Part shown: one piece after another, positions 15,422 through 23,044 of the stretch
Layout: every line of letters begins with the position of its first letter
Position numbering within the stretch: position 1 is the stretch's first letter
Notes under the pieces: generated by a model
The model's database searches: none
The model's input: only the letters and a program-made list of their open reading frames with translations
What the model was told of the DNA's origin: nothing
Program-made: the position numbers and the translations under genes
From: Bacteroidales bacterium
GTDB lineage: Bacteria > Bacteroidota > Bacteroidia > Bacteroidales > UBA3824
DNA length: 35,139 bases
Reading direction: 5' to 3'
Assembly: GCA_017962175.1 (NCBI GenBank)
Contig: JAGCVU010000226.1
Coordinates: 1 to 35,139 of the forward strand

Positions 15422-16663
15422 TTACTTCATCGTATTCACAAATCCATACCACACCAATCTATCTCCCCTGAGGGTGTAATCAGTGTTGTAAATGGTTATG
15501 AGATAGTTGTTTTCGGTGTTGTACCAACTACCGTCGGGATATTCGGTGGTGCCGTCGGAATGTTTTATTATAAAGGTGTAATTGTAGAGACCTTGTTTTA
15601 ATAGCATTGTGCAGCGGTAGAGGTTTTCGGCTGAATCGAAAGTCATTTTGTTGGCATCCGAAAAACCATAATTCGACAATGCTCCAAACACATACACATC
15701 GCCGTCGGGTATGGGATGATATTTTAGGCGGAAATTTACCTCAATATAGTTTGATTCAAGGTCGCGGTTAAATCCTCGATCGTTTTTTATGTAGTATTGT
15801 CCGTTTAAATCCTCTTTAAATGAATAAGATACGTCGGTAGGGTAGTGCGGAGTAAGTGTGTAATGATAAATGCCGTTGTTATACTCTATTTGGTCGATTC
15901 CTAACGCTTTGAAATTTACATCTTTGGCATCGAAATAGAGATATTCGTTGCCGCCGTCAAAAATATTGCCGCCATCGTTTTGATGAAAACGGATATTGTA
16001 AGCATCTGTAAAATTGTATTCTAAGCGGTGACGGTGGTTGATGTCGCCATTTTGCATCACATACGTTTTTAAAAATCCGGCGGGATTGCTCATTCGTTCG
16101 CGGCTGTTGTCGATATTTACTTTAACTTGCTGACCTGTAATGGAATATTCCGAAAGAAACGGGCGTTCTACTTGCGCAGTGATTTTAAGTTGAGTTTCGG
16201 GTTCGGCTATCATAAACTTTTTTTGAAGAATGATTTCATCGGGTTCGGATTGGTCAAAAACATTGATGATATAATTGCCGCTGATTTTTAACTGCACATC
16301 GTCGTTGGGAATATCTATTATATAATGTGTAAAAGTGCTGTGGGTGTTAAATGAGTTTCGATAATTGTCGATGTCGCGATTGTTAAACCCATCGGCAAAT
16401 TCGTAAAAATCAAGTTCATCGGGTTCAAAATTGGCGTTGCAATGCTTGATGGAATATCCCAGACGGTGGTAAGAATCGTTGATAACATCAAAACTTAGAG
16501 TAAGACTTTCGCCAAGTGTGCATATCGGCAATCCCATTTCGGTGCCTGTTTTTCTAAACTCCACTGTCTTAACGTCTTGAGCTTGATACTCGTCGGCAGG
16601 TTGTGCCAATGCCGGAGTTATGCTCGACAAAATTATAGCGGCAAATATTTTTTGTATATTCAT
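15422..16663 (-). CDS. Type IX secretion system plug protein (DUF5103)
   Basis: This ~413-residue exported protein matches the T9SS plug family, the periplasmic protein that closes the SprA/Sov outer-membrane channel when no substrate is passing. It starts with a signal peptide (MNIQKIFAAIILSSITPALA) and continues with family segments: LGESLTLSFDVINDSYHRLG, IKHCNANFEPDELDFYEFA, a central NEYLYFDAKDVNF, and a carbohydrate-binding-like C-terminal domain (PDGDVYVFGALSNYGF, LLKQGLYNYTFII). I set the start at 16663. The open frame continues to 16915, but those 84 codons lie opposite pdxB and do not look like an export signal. It heads a minus-strand set with the gliding-type protein and the TauE transporter. 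Confidence 0.9.
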   Translation of the reverse strand: MNIQKIFAAIILSSITPALAQPADEYQAQDVKTVEFRKTGTEMGLPICTLGESLTLSFDVINDSYHRLGYSIKHCNANFEPDELDFYEFADGFNNRDIDNYRNSFNTHSTFTHYIIDIPNDDVQLKISGNYIINVFDQSEPDEIILQKKFMIAEPETQLKITAQVERPFLSEYSITGQQVKVNIDNSRERMSNPAGFLKTYVMQNGDINHRHRLEYNFTDAYNIRFHQNDGGNIFDGGNEYLYFDAKDVNFKALGIDQIEYNNGIYHYTLTPHYPTDVSYSFKEDLNGQYYIKNDRGFNRDLESNYIEVNFRLKYHPIPDGDVYVFGALSNYGFSDANKMTFDSAENLYRCTMLLKQGLYNYTFIIKHSDGTTEYPDGSWYNTENNYLITIYNTDYTLRGDRLVWYGFVNTMK

Positions 16664-16684
16664 ATCCTGAAATTTATATCTTTG
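16651..16684 (+). promoter_or_regulatory. Promoter of pdxB
   Basis: TATCTTTG at 16677-16684 is a perfect -7 element; TTTG at 16651-16654 is 22 bp upstream, slightly long. The -7 element ends 34 bases before the pdxB ATG and abuts the divergent plug-gene -7 element. Confidence 0.55.
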
Positions 16685-16715
16685 CAAAGGTTTATAAAAT
16701 TTTAATTCTGACAAA
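16685..16715 (-). promoter_or_regulatory. Promoter of the T9SS plug operon
   Basis: On the minus strand TTTG (16712-16715), 19 bp and AACCTTTG (16685-16692) give correct spacing with one mismatch at the first base of the -7 element. The two divergent -7 boxes share the centre TTTGCAAA, so polymerase cannot occupy both at once. Confidence 0.5.
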
Positions 16716-16718
16716 ATA

Positions 16719-17750
16719 ATGAAGATAGTTTGCGACAATAAGGTAAGATTTTTAGATGGAGTATTCAACAATATTGCTGATATAGAGTTTGTTGCAGGTC
16801 GTGAGATTTCGGCAGACACCGTAAAAGATGCCGATGCGTTAATTGTACGCACTCGCACCATTTGCAACGAACAATTGCTCAAAGGCAGCAATGTAAAGTT
16901 TATCGGCACAGCCACAATAGGTTACGACCATATCGACACTCAATACTGCGAACAAAACAACATATTTTGGACCAACGCTCCGGGCTGCAATTCGGGTTCG
17001 GTATGCCAATATATAGTTTCTGTATTAACTTGTATGGCAATACATTACGGCTTTGAACTTAAAGATAAAACCATTGGCGTAATAGGAGCGGGGCATGTAG
17101 GTGCAAAGGTTATCAAAGCGGCCAAACAATTGGGAATGAATGTTTTGGTAAACGACCCGCCGCTGCAATTATCGGGCAATAAGGATTACGATTTTTGTTC
17201 ACTCGATTATTTGTTGCAACAAGCTGATATTGTGGATATTCACGTGCCATATACCGCATCGGGCGAATTTGCTACACACCATCTTTGCAACGAGGCTTTT
17301 ATTTCTAAAATGAAAGATGGAGCTGTGATTATCAATTCTTCGCGTGGTGCAGTGGCTGATAATCAAGCTGTTTTAACGGCATTAACTAACAACAAACTAC
17401 TTACCGCCGTGCTTGATGTTTGGGAAAACGAACCTGATATTAATCGCGAATTGCTCAACCGTGTATATGTGGGCACACCTCACATTGCGGGTTACTCGGT
17501 AGACGGCAAGGCAAATGCTACTATGCAGATAGTGAGAAGTTTAAGCAAGTTTTTTAATCTTGGTTTAGACAATTGGATACCCGATACCCGTCAATATCCG
17601 GGCGTAAGTCTTAATTACGACCAAATGAATGATTATAAATTGGTTTTGCGCTCATATAATGTTATGTACGACAGCATTAAGCTGAAAACTTCGCCCGAAA
17701 AGTTTGAATATTTTCGCGAGAATTATCCAACACGCAGGGAAAATTTATAA
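16719..17750 (+). CDS. pdxB: 4-phosphoerythronate dehydrogenase
   Basis: This 343-residue cytoplasmic enzyme oxidises 4-phosphoerythronate, the second step of the DXP-dependent pyridoxal 5'-phosphate (vitamin B6) pathway. It belongs to the D-2-hydroxyacid dehydrogenase group. Evidence includes the substrate-side segment FIGTATIGYDHIDTQYC, the APGCNSGSVCQYIVS loop, the NAD site VIGAGHVGAKV, and the catalytic set around INSSRGAVADNQA, DVWENEPDI (Glu) and the PHIAGYS histidine. PdxB rather than SerA is indicated by APGCNSGSVCQYI and by HIAGYSVDGKANATMQI. The C-terminal dimerisation region is present but short. It has its own promoter and a terminator directly after the stop, so it appears monocistronic. 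Confidence 0.93.
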   Translation: MKIVCDNKVRFLDGVFNNIADIEFVAGREISADTVKDADALIVRTRTICNEQLLKGSNVKFIGTATIGYDHIDTQYCEQNNIFWTNAPGCNSGSVCQYIVSVLTCMAIHYGFELKDKTIGVIGAGHVGAKVIKAAKQLGMNVLVNDPPLQLSGNKDYDFCSLDYLLQQADIVDIHVPYTASGEFATHHLCNEAFISKMKDGAVIINSSRGAVADNQAVLTALTNNKLLTAVLDVWENEPDINRELLNRVYVGTPHIAGYSVDGKANATMQIVRSLSKFFNLGLDNWIPDTRQYPGVSLNYDQMNDYKLVLRSYNVMYDSIKLKTSPEKFEYFRENYPTRRENL

Positions 17751-17799
17751 AACCTACACAAAAAAACGAACCGTACAAGTGGTTCGTTTTTGTTAGGTT
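17751..17799 (+). terminator. Rho-independent terminator after pdxB
   Basis: Inverted repeat AAAAACGAACC (17762-17772) and GGTTCGTTTTT (17781-17791) with an 8-base loop, flanked by a second outer pair AACCTA (17751-17756) and TAGGTT (17794-17799). The A- and T-runs at either side mean it could work in both directions. The rest of the gap to 17991 holds no gene or promoter that I can support. Confidence 0.8.
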
Positions 17800-17991
17800 A
17801 AATAAATAAATCCAAAAAAAATAGTTTTAGGTCATTTGGCCTTAAAGTGTCGGTTCGGTTTGTAAGGCGCAATCAATAGTTTTGTTTAGTTTGTTTTCAT
17901 TTAAATGACACCCAACGTGCCTAATACCCTAAGTAAAAAACGTATTATTTTTTATGTTGATGATGTAATTGGTTGATTAACAATATGATTG

Positions 17992-19947
17992 TTAATCGCC
18001 AAAACGCCATAAAATTCCGAATTTGAAGTGAAAATCGCTAATTGGGTAGCAATCGGCAGGGGCGTAATAGTCTTGCCATTTGCCATCGTTGATGTGTTCC
18101 CATTTGAAAAACATCAGCACGCCTCTGATTTTGATATTAGCGAATGCGTTGATAACGGGATATTCTCCGGTTTTGTATCGTCCGTTTCTATAGAATACCG
18201 ATGTAGCAGGGCAATAGCCGTAAGAATCGTATTCGGTAGAGTATCTAACCTCGGCGCCTATTTGTGTCAACAGCACTTTGGGAACGAGAAAAAACTCGAA
18301 ATATGTGGCGTGATAAAGTGCCAATGTGGGCAAGTTTAGAATATCGTTGTGGTCGGTATGCTGCCATGTAACACGGTTGGCAAATCTTACGTGCCATACA
18401 AAGAAATCTTTTGTAGCACTTATGGTTTGCACAGTGATTACCGAATCTTTGTTGCATTGTTCGGGCACTGCATCTTGGTTGAAGAATATGTAGTTGGTAA
18501 GCAGGTGGTTTGATGCCGACACTTTGAAATGCCATCTTGGCATACCAAATTCTGCGCCAATGCGTATTATCTGGCTTTTGTCAAAATTGTTGTTCCATTT
18601 AAAGTTGTTGCCGGCATAATGTTGCTCGTAATATGTGGGTTCAAGATTGTAAAAATCTACTCTTGCATCGATATATCCGTTGATGGTGTCGCTATTGCGC
18701 TTGTAAAGTTTGTAGCCGAGTTTGCCGTTGAGTTCCATGTCGCCAGACTTTTCTCCGGTGAGATACTGCTTAAAATCGGCACTGAGATAAAGACTTTTCG
18801 ACTTGTTGTTGAATATTCCTGCCTCAAAAAATGTGTTTTGCAATGTTTTGGAGGCTGTATTTTCTATATAGTTGTTTAGAGTGTGGTATTTTTCGTGTTC
18901 TACACCGATGGCACCGCGCAGTCCGGGCGAAAAACCTCTAAGTTGTCCCTCGCATACTTTAAGTTGAAATTTGTTGGTTACTCTGCGGAAAAAAATCGAG
19001 TCGTATGTGGTGGGAGTGTTTTTCAAAAACTGCTTGTAAATTGTTGAATCCATATCATCGTCGGTGTATGAACGAAACTGTTTTTCGTAGTCAAACACGT
19101 AGTTAAATGCTAATCGTGGGGTGTAAATTTCGTTTCGAGTGCTGTCGTTGATGATTTGAAAATCTGTGCTACCTATCGAATATTCGCCTACGAGTCCCCA
19201 GTGACGGTATCCCCAGTAACTATCGCTTTTTTCCATTTTGGTGGTGAAGCGTTTGTTGGTAACGTCGAGAGTGTCGATAATGCCACCGTTTTCTTGCACT
19301 TGAAATTTGTTGAATTTATAAAAAGTGTGAATGCTGAGATGTTTGCCTCGGTAACTGATGTTGGGCGCAAACGATACCAATCGTGTTTGCTGGTGCGATA
19401 ATCGTCCGGCGCTGCCATCGAGTTTGAGGTTAAAAGCCCAGTTGAGACGGCTGTTGACGTTTTGCGTGTGAGTAAAATCCACAATCTGCTCTTTTCTTGA
19501 TTTTGGTGCGGTTACGTAGTAGAGCCACGTGTAAGGGTGGTTAACTTGGTAATACTTGGTGTTTTCGGGAACGTTCCAAAAATCGTTGAGCGAGTTGAAA
19601 AATATTATCGAGTTCCACTTGTTGATCGGGCGGTCGTCAAACACGTTTGATATGTATGGCGAACCTAAGTTTCCGAGGTTGGTGGTGGAGATGGTGTGCT
19701 TGTCGTTTTTGTCGTATACTTGAAAAAGGTGCAACGACGTGTCTTCTTCTAAACTGTAATCAATCGGACCAAGGTCTTTGCCTAATGTCCAGATGTTTAC
19801 GCGCATAGGATAGTCTTTTTTGTCCTTGTCTTTGTCTTTTTTGCCTTTTTGAGCTTGCACGGCTCCCGACACAAGCATAAGTGCAATTGCCATCAAAATG
19901 CACTTGTATGCTGCACACATATTATATATGTTAGTCAATATTTTCAT
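17992..19947 (-). CDS. Putative outer-membrane porin (Porin_10-like)
   Basis: This large protein (651 residues, or 642 from the alternative ATG at 19920) is a predicted outer-membrane beta-barrel of the Bacteroidota 'putative porin' family. A signal peptide ending VSGAVQAQ is followed by a very charged K/D stretch (KGKKDKDKDKKD). The family hallmark NLGNLGSPYISNVFDDRP comes next. Then follow about 500 residues of alternating aromatic and polar strands (LSIHTFYKFNKFQVQENG, RWHFKVSASNHLLTNYIFF) and a C-terminal strand ending FHFKFGILWRFGD, as expected for barrel assembly. Substrate unknown. It has a perfect promoter at 19993-20024 and is probably a single-gene transcript. Confidence 0.87.
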   Translation of the reverse strand: MKILTNIYNMCAAYKCILMAIALMLVSGAVQAQKGKKDKDKDKKDYPMRVNIWTLGKDLGPIDYSLEEDTSLHLFQVYDKNDKHTISTTNLGNLGSPYISNVFDDRPINKWNSIIFFNSLNDFWNVPENTKYYQVNHPYTWLYYVTAPKSRKEQIVDFTHTQNVNSRLNWAFNLKLDGSAGRLSHQQTRLVSFAPNISYRGKHLSIHTFYKFNKFQVQENGGIIDTLDVTNKRFTTKMEKSDSYWGYRHWGLVGEYSIGSTDFQIINDSTRNEIYTPRLAFNYVFDYEKQFRSYTDDDMDSTIYKQFLKNTPTTYDSIFFRRVTNKFQLKVCEGQLRGFSPGLRGAIGVEHEKYHTLNNYIENTASKTLQNTFFEAGIFNNKSKSLYLSADFKQYLTGEKSGDMELNGKLGYKLYKRNSDTINGYIDARVDFYNLEPTYYEQHYAGNNFKWNNNFDKSQIIRIGAEFGMPRWHFKVSASNHLLTNYIFFNQDAVPEQCNKDSVITVQTISATKDFFVWHVRFANRVTWQHTDHNDILNLPTLALYHATYFEFFLVPKVLLTQIGAEVRYSTEYDSYGYCPATSVFYRNGRYKTGEYPVINAFANIKIRGVLMFFKWEHINDGKWQDYYAPADCYPISDFHFKFGILWRFGD

Positions 19948-19992
19948 AGTTGTAACTTAGAAATTGTCGGACTATTGCCAACAAAATTTTTG

Positions 19993-20024
19993 CAAAAATA
20001 CGTTTCAATCTTTAAATCGTCAAA
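19993..20024 (-). promoter_or_regulatory. Promoter of the putative porin gene
   Basis: On the minus strand TTTG (20021-20024), 20 bp and TATTTTTG (19993-20000) match the consensus fully. The -7 element lies 45 bases upstream of the ATG at 19947. Between this promoter and the tRNA-His promoter (20025-20154) I see only A+T-rich sequence with no gene. Confidence 0.75.
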
Positions 20025-20154
20025 TTTAAACGCCTATAATCGTCAAAAAAAATGAATAATTAACCTTAAATAATGTTGTTTTTGCATTTTTGACGTTTGT
20101 AACCATCTTTTAATCAATGTAATGTAAAATAATGCAAAAATCTTTTCAAAAAAA

Positions 20155-20187
20155 TTTGCAAGATATGGTATAAACACATTAACTTTG
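20155..20187 (+). promoter_or_regulatory. Promoter of tRNA-His
   Basis: TTTG (20155-20158), 21 bp and TAACTTTG (20180-20187), followed at once by CACCCG. The same -7 plus CACC start region is found in both rRNA promoters at the right end of the window. Confidence 0.75.
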
Positions 20188-20202
20188 CACCCGAAAAAAT
20201 TG

Positions 20203-20276
20203 GCCGAGGTAGCTCAGTTGGTTAGAGCATCGGATTGTGGATCCGAGGGTCATGGGTTCGAATCTCTTCCTCGGTA
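20203..20276 (+). tRNA. tRNA-His (GTG anticodon)
   Basis: The cloverleaf can be built by hand. Acceptor GCCGAGG pairs with CCTCGGT (last pair G-T). The D-arm is GCTC...GAGC. The anticodon stem TCGGA/TCCGA encloses the loop TTGTGGA with GTG at 20237-20239. The T-loop is TTCGAAT. No CCA is encoded. A G stands at 20202, where tRNA-His carries its extra G(-1), but the discriminator opposite is A, not the usual C. The T-stem ATGGG/CTCTT contains one T-T mismatch. The gene has its own promoter and a strong terminator. Confidence 0.93.
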
Positions 20277-20283
20277 CTTTTTT

Positions 20284-20314
20284 AAAGGTCGCTGCTGCAG
20301 CGACCTTTTTTTTT
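20284..20314 (+). terminator. Rho-independent terminator after tRNA-His
   Basis: Perfect 11-bp stem AAAGGTCGCTG (20284-20294) and CAGCGACCTTT (20298-20308) with a CTG loop, continued by six more T. This separates tRNA-His from the SPOR-flotillin operon, which starts at its own promoter. Confidence 0.93.
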
Positions 20315-20333
20315 GCAATAAAGACAAAAATTT

Positions 20334-20378
20334 TATCAAAATTTTGATATTATCAAAATATAGATTACATTTGTAATC
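20334..20378 (+). promoter_or_regulatory. Promoter of the SPOR-flotillin operon with two overlapping palindromes
   Basis: TTTG (20343-20346), 19 bp and TACATTTG (20366-20373) form a perfect promoter 30 bases before the ATG. A perfect 16-bp palindrome TATCAAAATTTTGATA (20334-20349) covers the -33 box, and a further half-site TATCAAAA follows at 20351-20358. A second inverted repeat, GATTACA (20363-20369) and TGTAATC (20372-20378), encloses the -7 box. Both positions are where a repressor would act; no regulator gene is adjacent. Confidence 0.7.
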
Positions 20379-20403
20379 GAAACTATTATTTTTTCTGACC
20401 AAG

Positions 20404-23031
20404 ATGAAAATTTTAAATTTGGCTCTGGCAATAGCCGCACCCGCGATGATGTCGGTAGGATTTGTACCGACTGATGAATTGCCTATTACTCCCTCTAACA
20501 ATGTATTGTATACCAATATCATATCCATATCGCAAGGCCCGTTTAAGCTGAAAGCCCAGCCTTATTACGACTCGCTTTTCACCAAAAAAGAGTTGAAACA
20601 ATTGAAAAAGGCCGAGAAATTGCGCACCAAATGCGATGACGCTCTTATAGAAAAGGCCGCTCTCGAAACCGAGGCGAATGACATTGAACGCGAAGGCGAC
20701 AAGAGCGCCAAAACCGTGAAAAAAGTTGCTAAACTCCGTGCCAAAGCGGCAAGCAAGGAGTTGGATGCTTTAAAATCATTTGAAACTGCTTCAGCCACTT
20801 TCAAGGATATTTACTCATCAGAACTTAAAAACAAACTTGCCGACACTTCGTCGGCTCGTGCCAAGGCTGCTTACAACCTTTCTAAACAGGCTGATGAACT
20901 CTATTCTCTCGCCGAAAAGGAGAAAAAGCAGGTAAACACCGACAACGCTTTGCAGATTTATCGTTCGATGAATAATAAACTTACAAAAGCGATTGAATTA
21001 CAAGAACTTGCATTTGCCGTTATCAAAAACGACCCACAAGTTGACTATACTCCGTATATTCAGAAAGTAGATCCTAATGCAATGCCTTCGCCCGATGGCA
21101 ATGTGGCAAAAGAAGAGTTGCCGGTGCTTCGTGCTCCACAACATTACGATTTTGCCAACGACCAAAATATTTATCGCATACGTTACAGCCAGTTTGCCGA
21201 CAGTTTGAAAATTTCCGATGCCGACAAGGCTGCAATGCAGAAGATGTTTGACGCTGAACAAACAGCTTCGCAGAATATGCTCAAAGCCATTAATCTTGGA
21301 AGTCACGCCGATACTCTTCGTATTTATGCTTCTGAAGCTCTTACTCTTACCGAAAAAGAGTATTACGAACAGTTGGCTCAAGAGGATGAATTGAACGAAT
21401 GTTCGTCGCTTGTAAATGCTATAAATCAAAATGTTAAAACCAATAATGCTTTGTTTGAGCTTTATCAAAAATACATTCCCAAGATTCGCAAAGATAATCC
21501 CACTGCCAAGGCTTACGAAGATCAAGCTTTGAATCTTTACAACTTGTCGAAATCGTATGAGACCAACGCTGCCAAACAATATAGCAAGGTAGAAAAATAC
21601 ACTATTCTTTCTGAGGGTAATGAATTGAAACTTCAAGCCATAGCTAATATGGAAAACGCCATTGCTTCGTATCTTGGAACGCCCCTTTCTACCGATAAGA
21701 ACATTGCTGCCAACGCTTCGCCCGAACGTCACAATGGCGAGGCTCTTGGATTTGATCCCAACGAGAACAATGTAGACGACGAACCTAAAACCAACGGAGG
21801 CAAGAAACCGGCTCAGCAAGGTGCCACAGTGGCAGATAATTCGCAGAACAATGCCGACAAGCCTGCTACCGATAAGCCAGCCGCCGACAAACCTGCTAAC
21901 AACAAGTCTACAGCCGACAAACCGGCTACCAATAAACAAGCCACCAACAAACCTGCCACCAACAAACCTGCAACAAATAAACCCACAACCACTACCACAG
22001 CTTCTAATGCTAAGGTTAAAGTTCCGGTATCAACTTCTAACGCTCCTGCCATTAGCACTTGGTACTACACCAACGACGACCAGCGTTTGAAACCTTACAC
22101 TTATCCCGCCGGAACGGTATTTACCGTTGAAACAGGTATTTACAAAGAAATGCCCGAACCGGTGGAATTCCCCGCTGTGAATGTATTTGTGGCAGAAAAG
22201 CTTAAGAATCAAAACTATATGCGTTATTATCTTGGTTCTTACAAAACTTACGATGCCGCATTGGCAGCACAGGCAATGGCCAAAAACGGAGGCTACAAAT
22301 CGGCTACTTTAGCAGCATTTGTCAACGGTAAAAAAACTCCCGTTGCCACCGCCAAGGCTTCTGCCGAAAAACAGCAAGGTTATCAGTCGCAGGTACAACG
22401 CGAACTCAAAGAACTCAGCGCATATCAGCAGTTGTTTGAACCTCAACAGCCCACTTCAAACCCCGTTCAAGTGGTTTCGCAGCCTACAGGCACAACCGAT
22501 GCACTGCCTCTCAGCAATATTTCGGGAACTGCATACGCAGTGCAAATTTCGTCGGTGCCCACATTGCTTACAAAATCGTCGTTTAATGTAAACCAATTAT
22601 ATTACGACCAAAACAATGGTGGTTTATATCGCTATTACACAGGCGTTTCTACCGATATGGGCATTGCCAAAGCAAACCTTGCTACTATGAAGGCTTGCGG
22701 CTACGAAGATGCCTATATTATAAAAGTGTCGAATGGTACAAATATGGGTCCTGTTTCGGGCAATAGTAATCCTCAAACCACATCAACCAGAACTATTTAC
22801 CGCGTTCAGATAGGCGCATACAAATCTGCCTTGTCAAAAGACAGCAAAGCCAAGATGGAAAAACTCAAAAAGTCGTATGCTGTGCACACATCGCAGAGCG
22901 GCGCATACACAGTATACACTGTGGGCGATTGCGACACAAGAGCTCAGGCCGACAAACTTAGAGCCGACCTTGTAAAATTGGGTTATACAGAATCGTATGT
23001 GGTAACGTTTATCAACGGTGTAAAACAATAA
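20404..23031 (+). CDS. Large SPOR-domain envelope protein
   Basis: This 875-residue exported protein probably binds peptidoglycan from the periplasm. It begins with a signal-like hydrophobic N-terminus (MKILNLALAIAAPAMMSVGF). Residues ~60-460 are strongly helical and charged, with coiled-coil character (KKELKQLKKAEKLRTKCDD, LTKAIELQELAFAVIK). Residues ~484-530 form a low-complexity linker of DKPAT/NKPAT repeats. Three SPOR-like units follow, near 565-645, 708-785 and 797-875. The last, IYRVQIGAYKSALS...YTVYTVGDCDTRAQADKLR, is a clear SPOR domain of the kind that binds peptidoglycan strands stripped of peptide side chains. It opens an operon with two flotillin-like proteins (13-base gap), suggesting a role in envelope organisation. 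Confidence 0.87.
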   Translation: MKILNLALAIAAPAMMSVGFVPTDELPITPSNNVLYTNIISISQGPFKLKAQPYYDSLFTKKELKQLKKAEKLRTKCDDALIEKAALETEANDIEREGDKSAKTVKKVAKLRAKAASKELDALKSFETASATFKDIYSSELKNKLADTSSARAKAAYNLSKQADELYSLAEKEKKQVNTDNALQIYRSMNNKLTKAIELQELAFAVIKNDPQVDYTPYIQKVDPNAMPSPDGNVAKEELPVLRAPQHYDFANDQNIYRIRYSQFADSLKISDADKAAMQKMFDAEQTASQNMLKAINLGSHADTLRIYASEALTLTEKEYYEQLAQEDELNECSSLVNAINQNVKTNNALFELYQKYIPKIRKDNPTAKAYEDQALNLYNLSKSYETNAAKQYSKVEKYTILSEGNELKLQAIANMENAIASYLGTPLSTDKNIAANASPERHNGEALGFDPNENNVDDEPKTNGGKKPAQQGATVADNSQNNADKPATDKPAADKPANNKSTADKPATNKQATNKPATNKPATNKPTTTTTASNAKVKVPVSTSNAPAISTWYYTNDDQRLKPYTYPAGTVFTVETGIYKEMPEPVEFPAVNVFVAEKLKNQNYMRYYLGSYKTYDAALAAQAMAKNGGYKSATLAAFVNGKKTPVATAKASAEKQQGYQSQVQRELKELSAYQQLFEPQQPTSNPVQVVSQPTGTTDALPLSNISGTAYAVQISSVPTLLTKSSFNVNQLYYDQNNGGLYRYYTGVSTDMGIAKANLATMKACGYEDAYIIKVSNGTNMGPVSGNSNPQTTSTRTIYRVQIGAYKSALSKDSKAKMEKLKKSYAVHTSQSGAYTVYTVGDCDTRAQADKLRADLVKLGYTESYVVTFINGVKQ
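21846..21990 (+). repeat. Low-complexity KPAT-type linker repeat in the SPOR gene
   Basis: About 45 codons repeat the five-residue unit [D/N]KPA[T/A/N] with small variations, for example DKPATDKPAADKPANNK and NKPATNKPATNKP. The third-position differences show it is not a fresh perfect duplication. It produces a flexible proline/lysine-rich tether between the helical part and the SPOR units and is a likely site of length variation between strains. Confidence 0.85.
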
Positions 23032-23044
23032 AATTGGTTAATTT

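Noticed and set aside
16664..16915. Upstream extension of the T9SS plug reading frame
   Set aside because: It lies opposite the start of pdxB, covers both promoters, and would bury the signal peptide that begins at 16663.
17800..17991. Small RNA or riboswitch in the gap after pdxB
   Set aside because: No conserved structure or promoter could be recognised; only short, unconvincing complementarities are present.
17975..17997. 10-bp perfect inverted repeat (GATTAACAAT / ATTGTTAATC) at the porin stop as a terminator
   Set aside because: The stem is A+T-rich and no T-run follows it on the minus strand, so termination is not supported; it may be a simple mRNA 3' hairpin.
19849..20055. Small plus-strand open frame opposite the porin start
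   Set aside because: It is antisense to the porin signal peptide and its promoter, with no start context or recognisable product.
21846..21990. Possible CRISPR or intergenic repeat
   Set aside because: The repeat is in frame within a coding region, about 15 bases per unit, with no spacers.
20998..22058. Long antisense open frames opposite the SPOR gene
   Set aside because: They mirror the biased composition and KPAT repeats of the real gene, giving repetitive Val/Gly/Leu-rich products without any motif.
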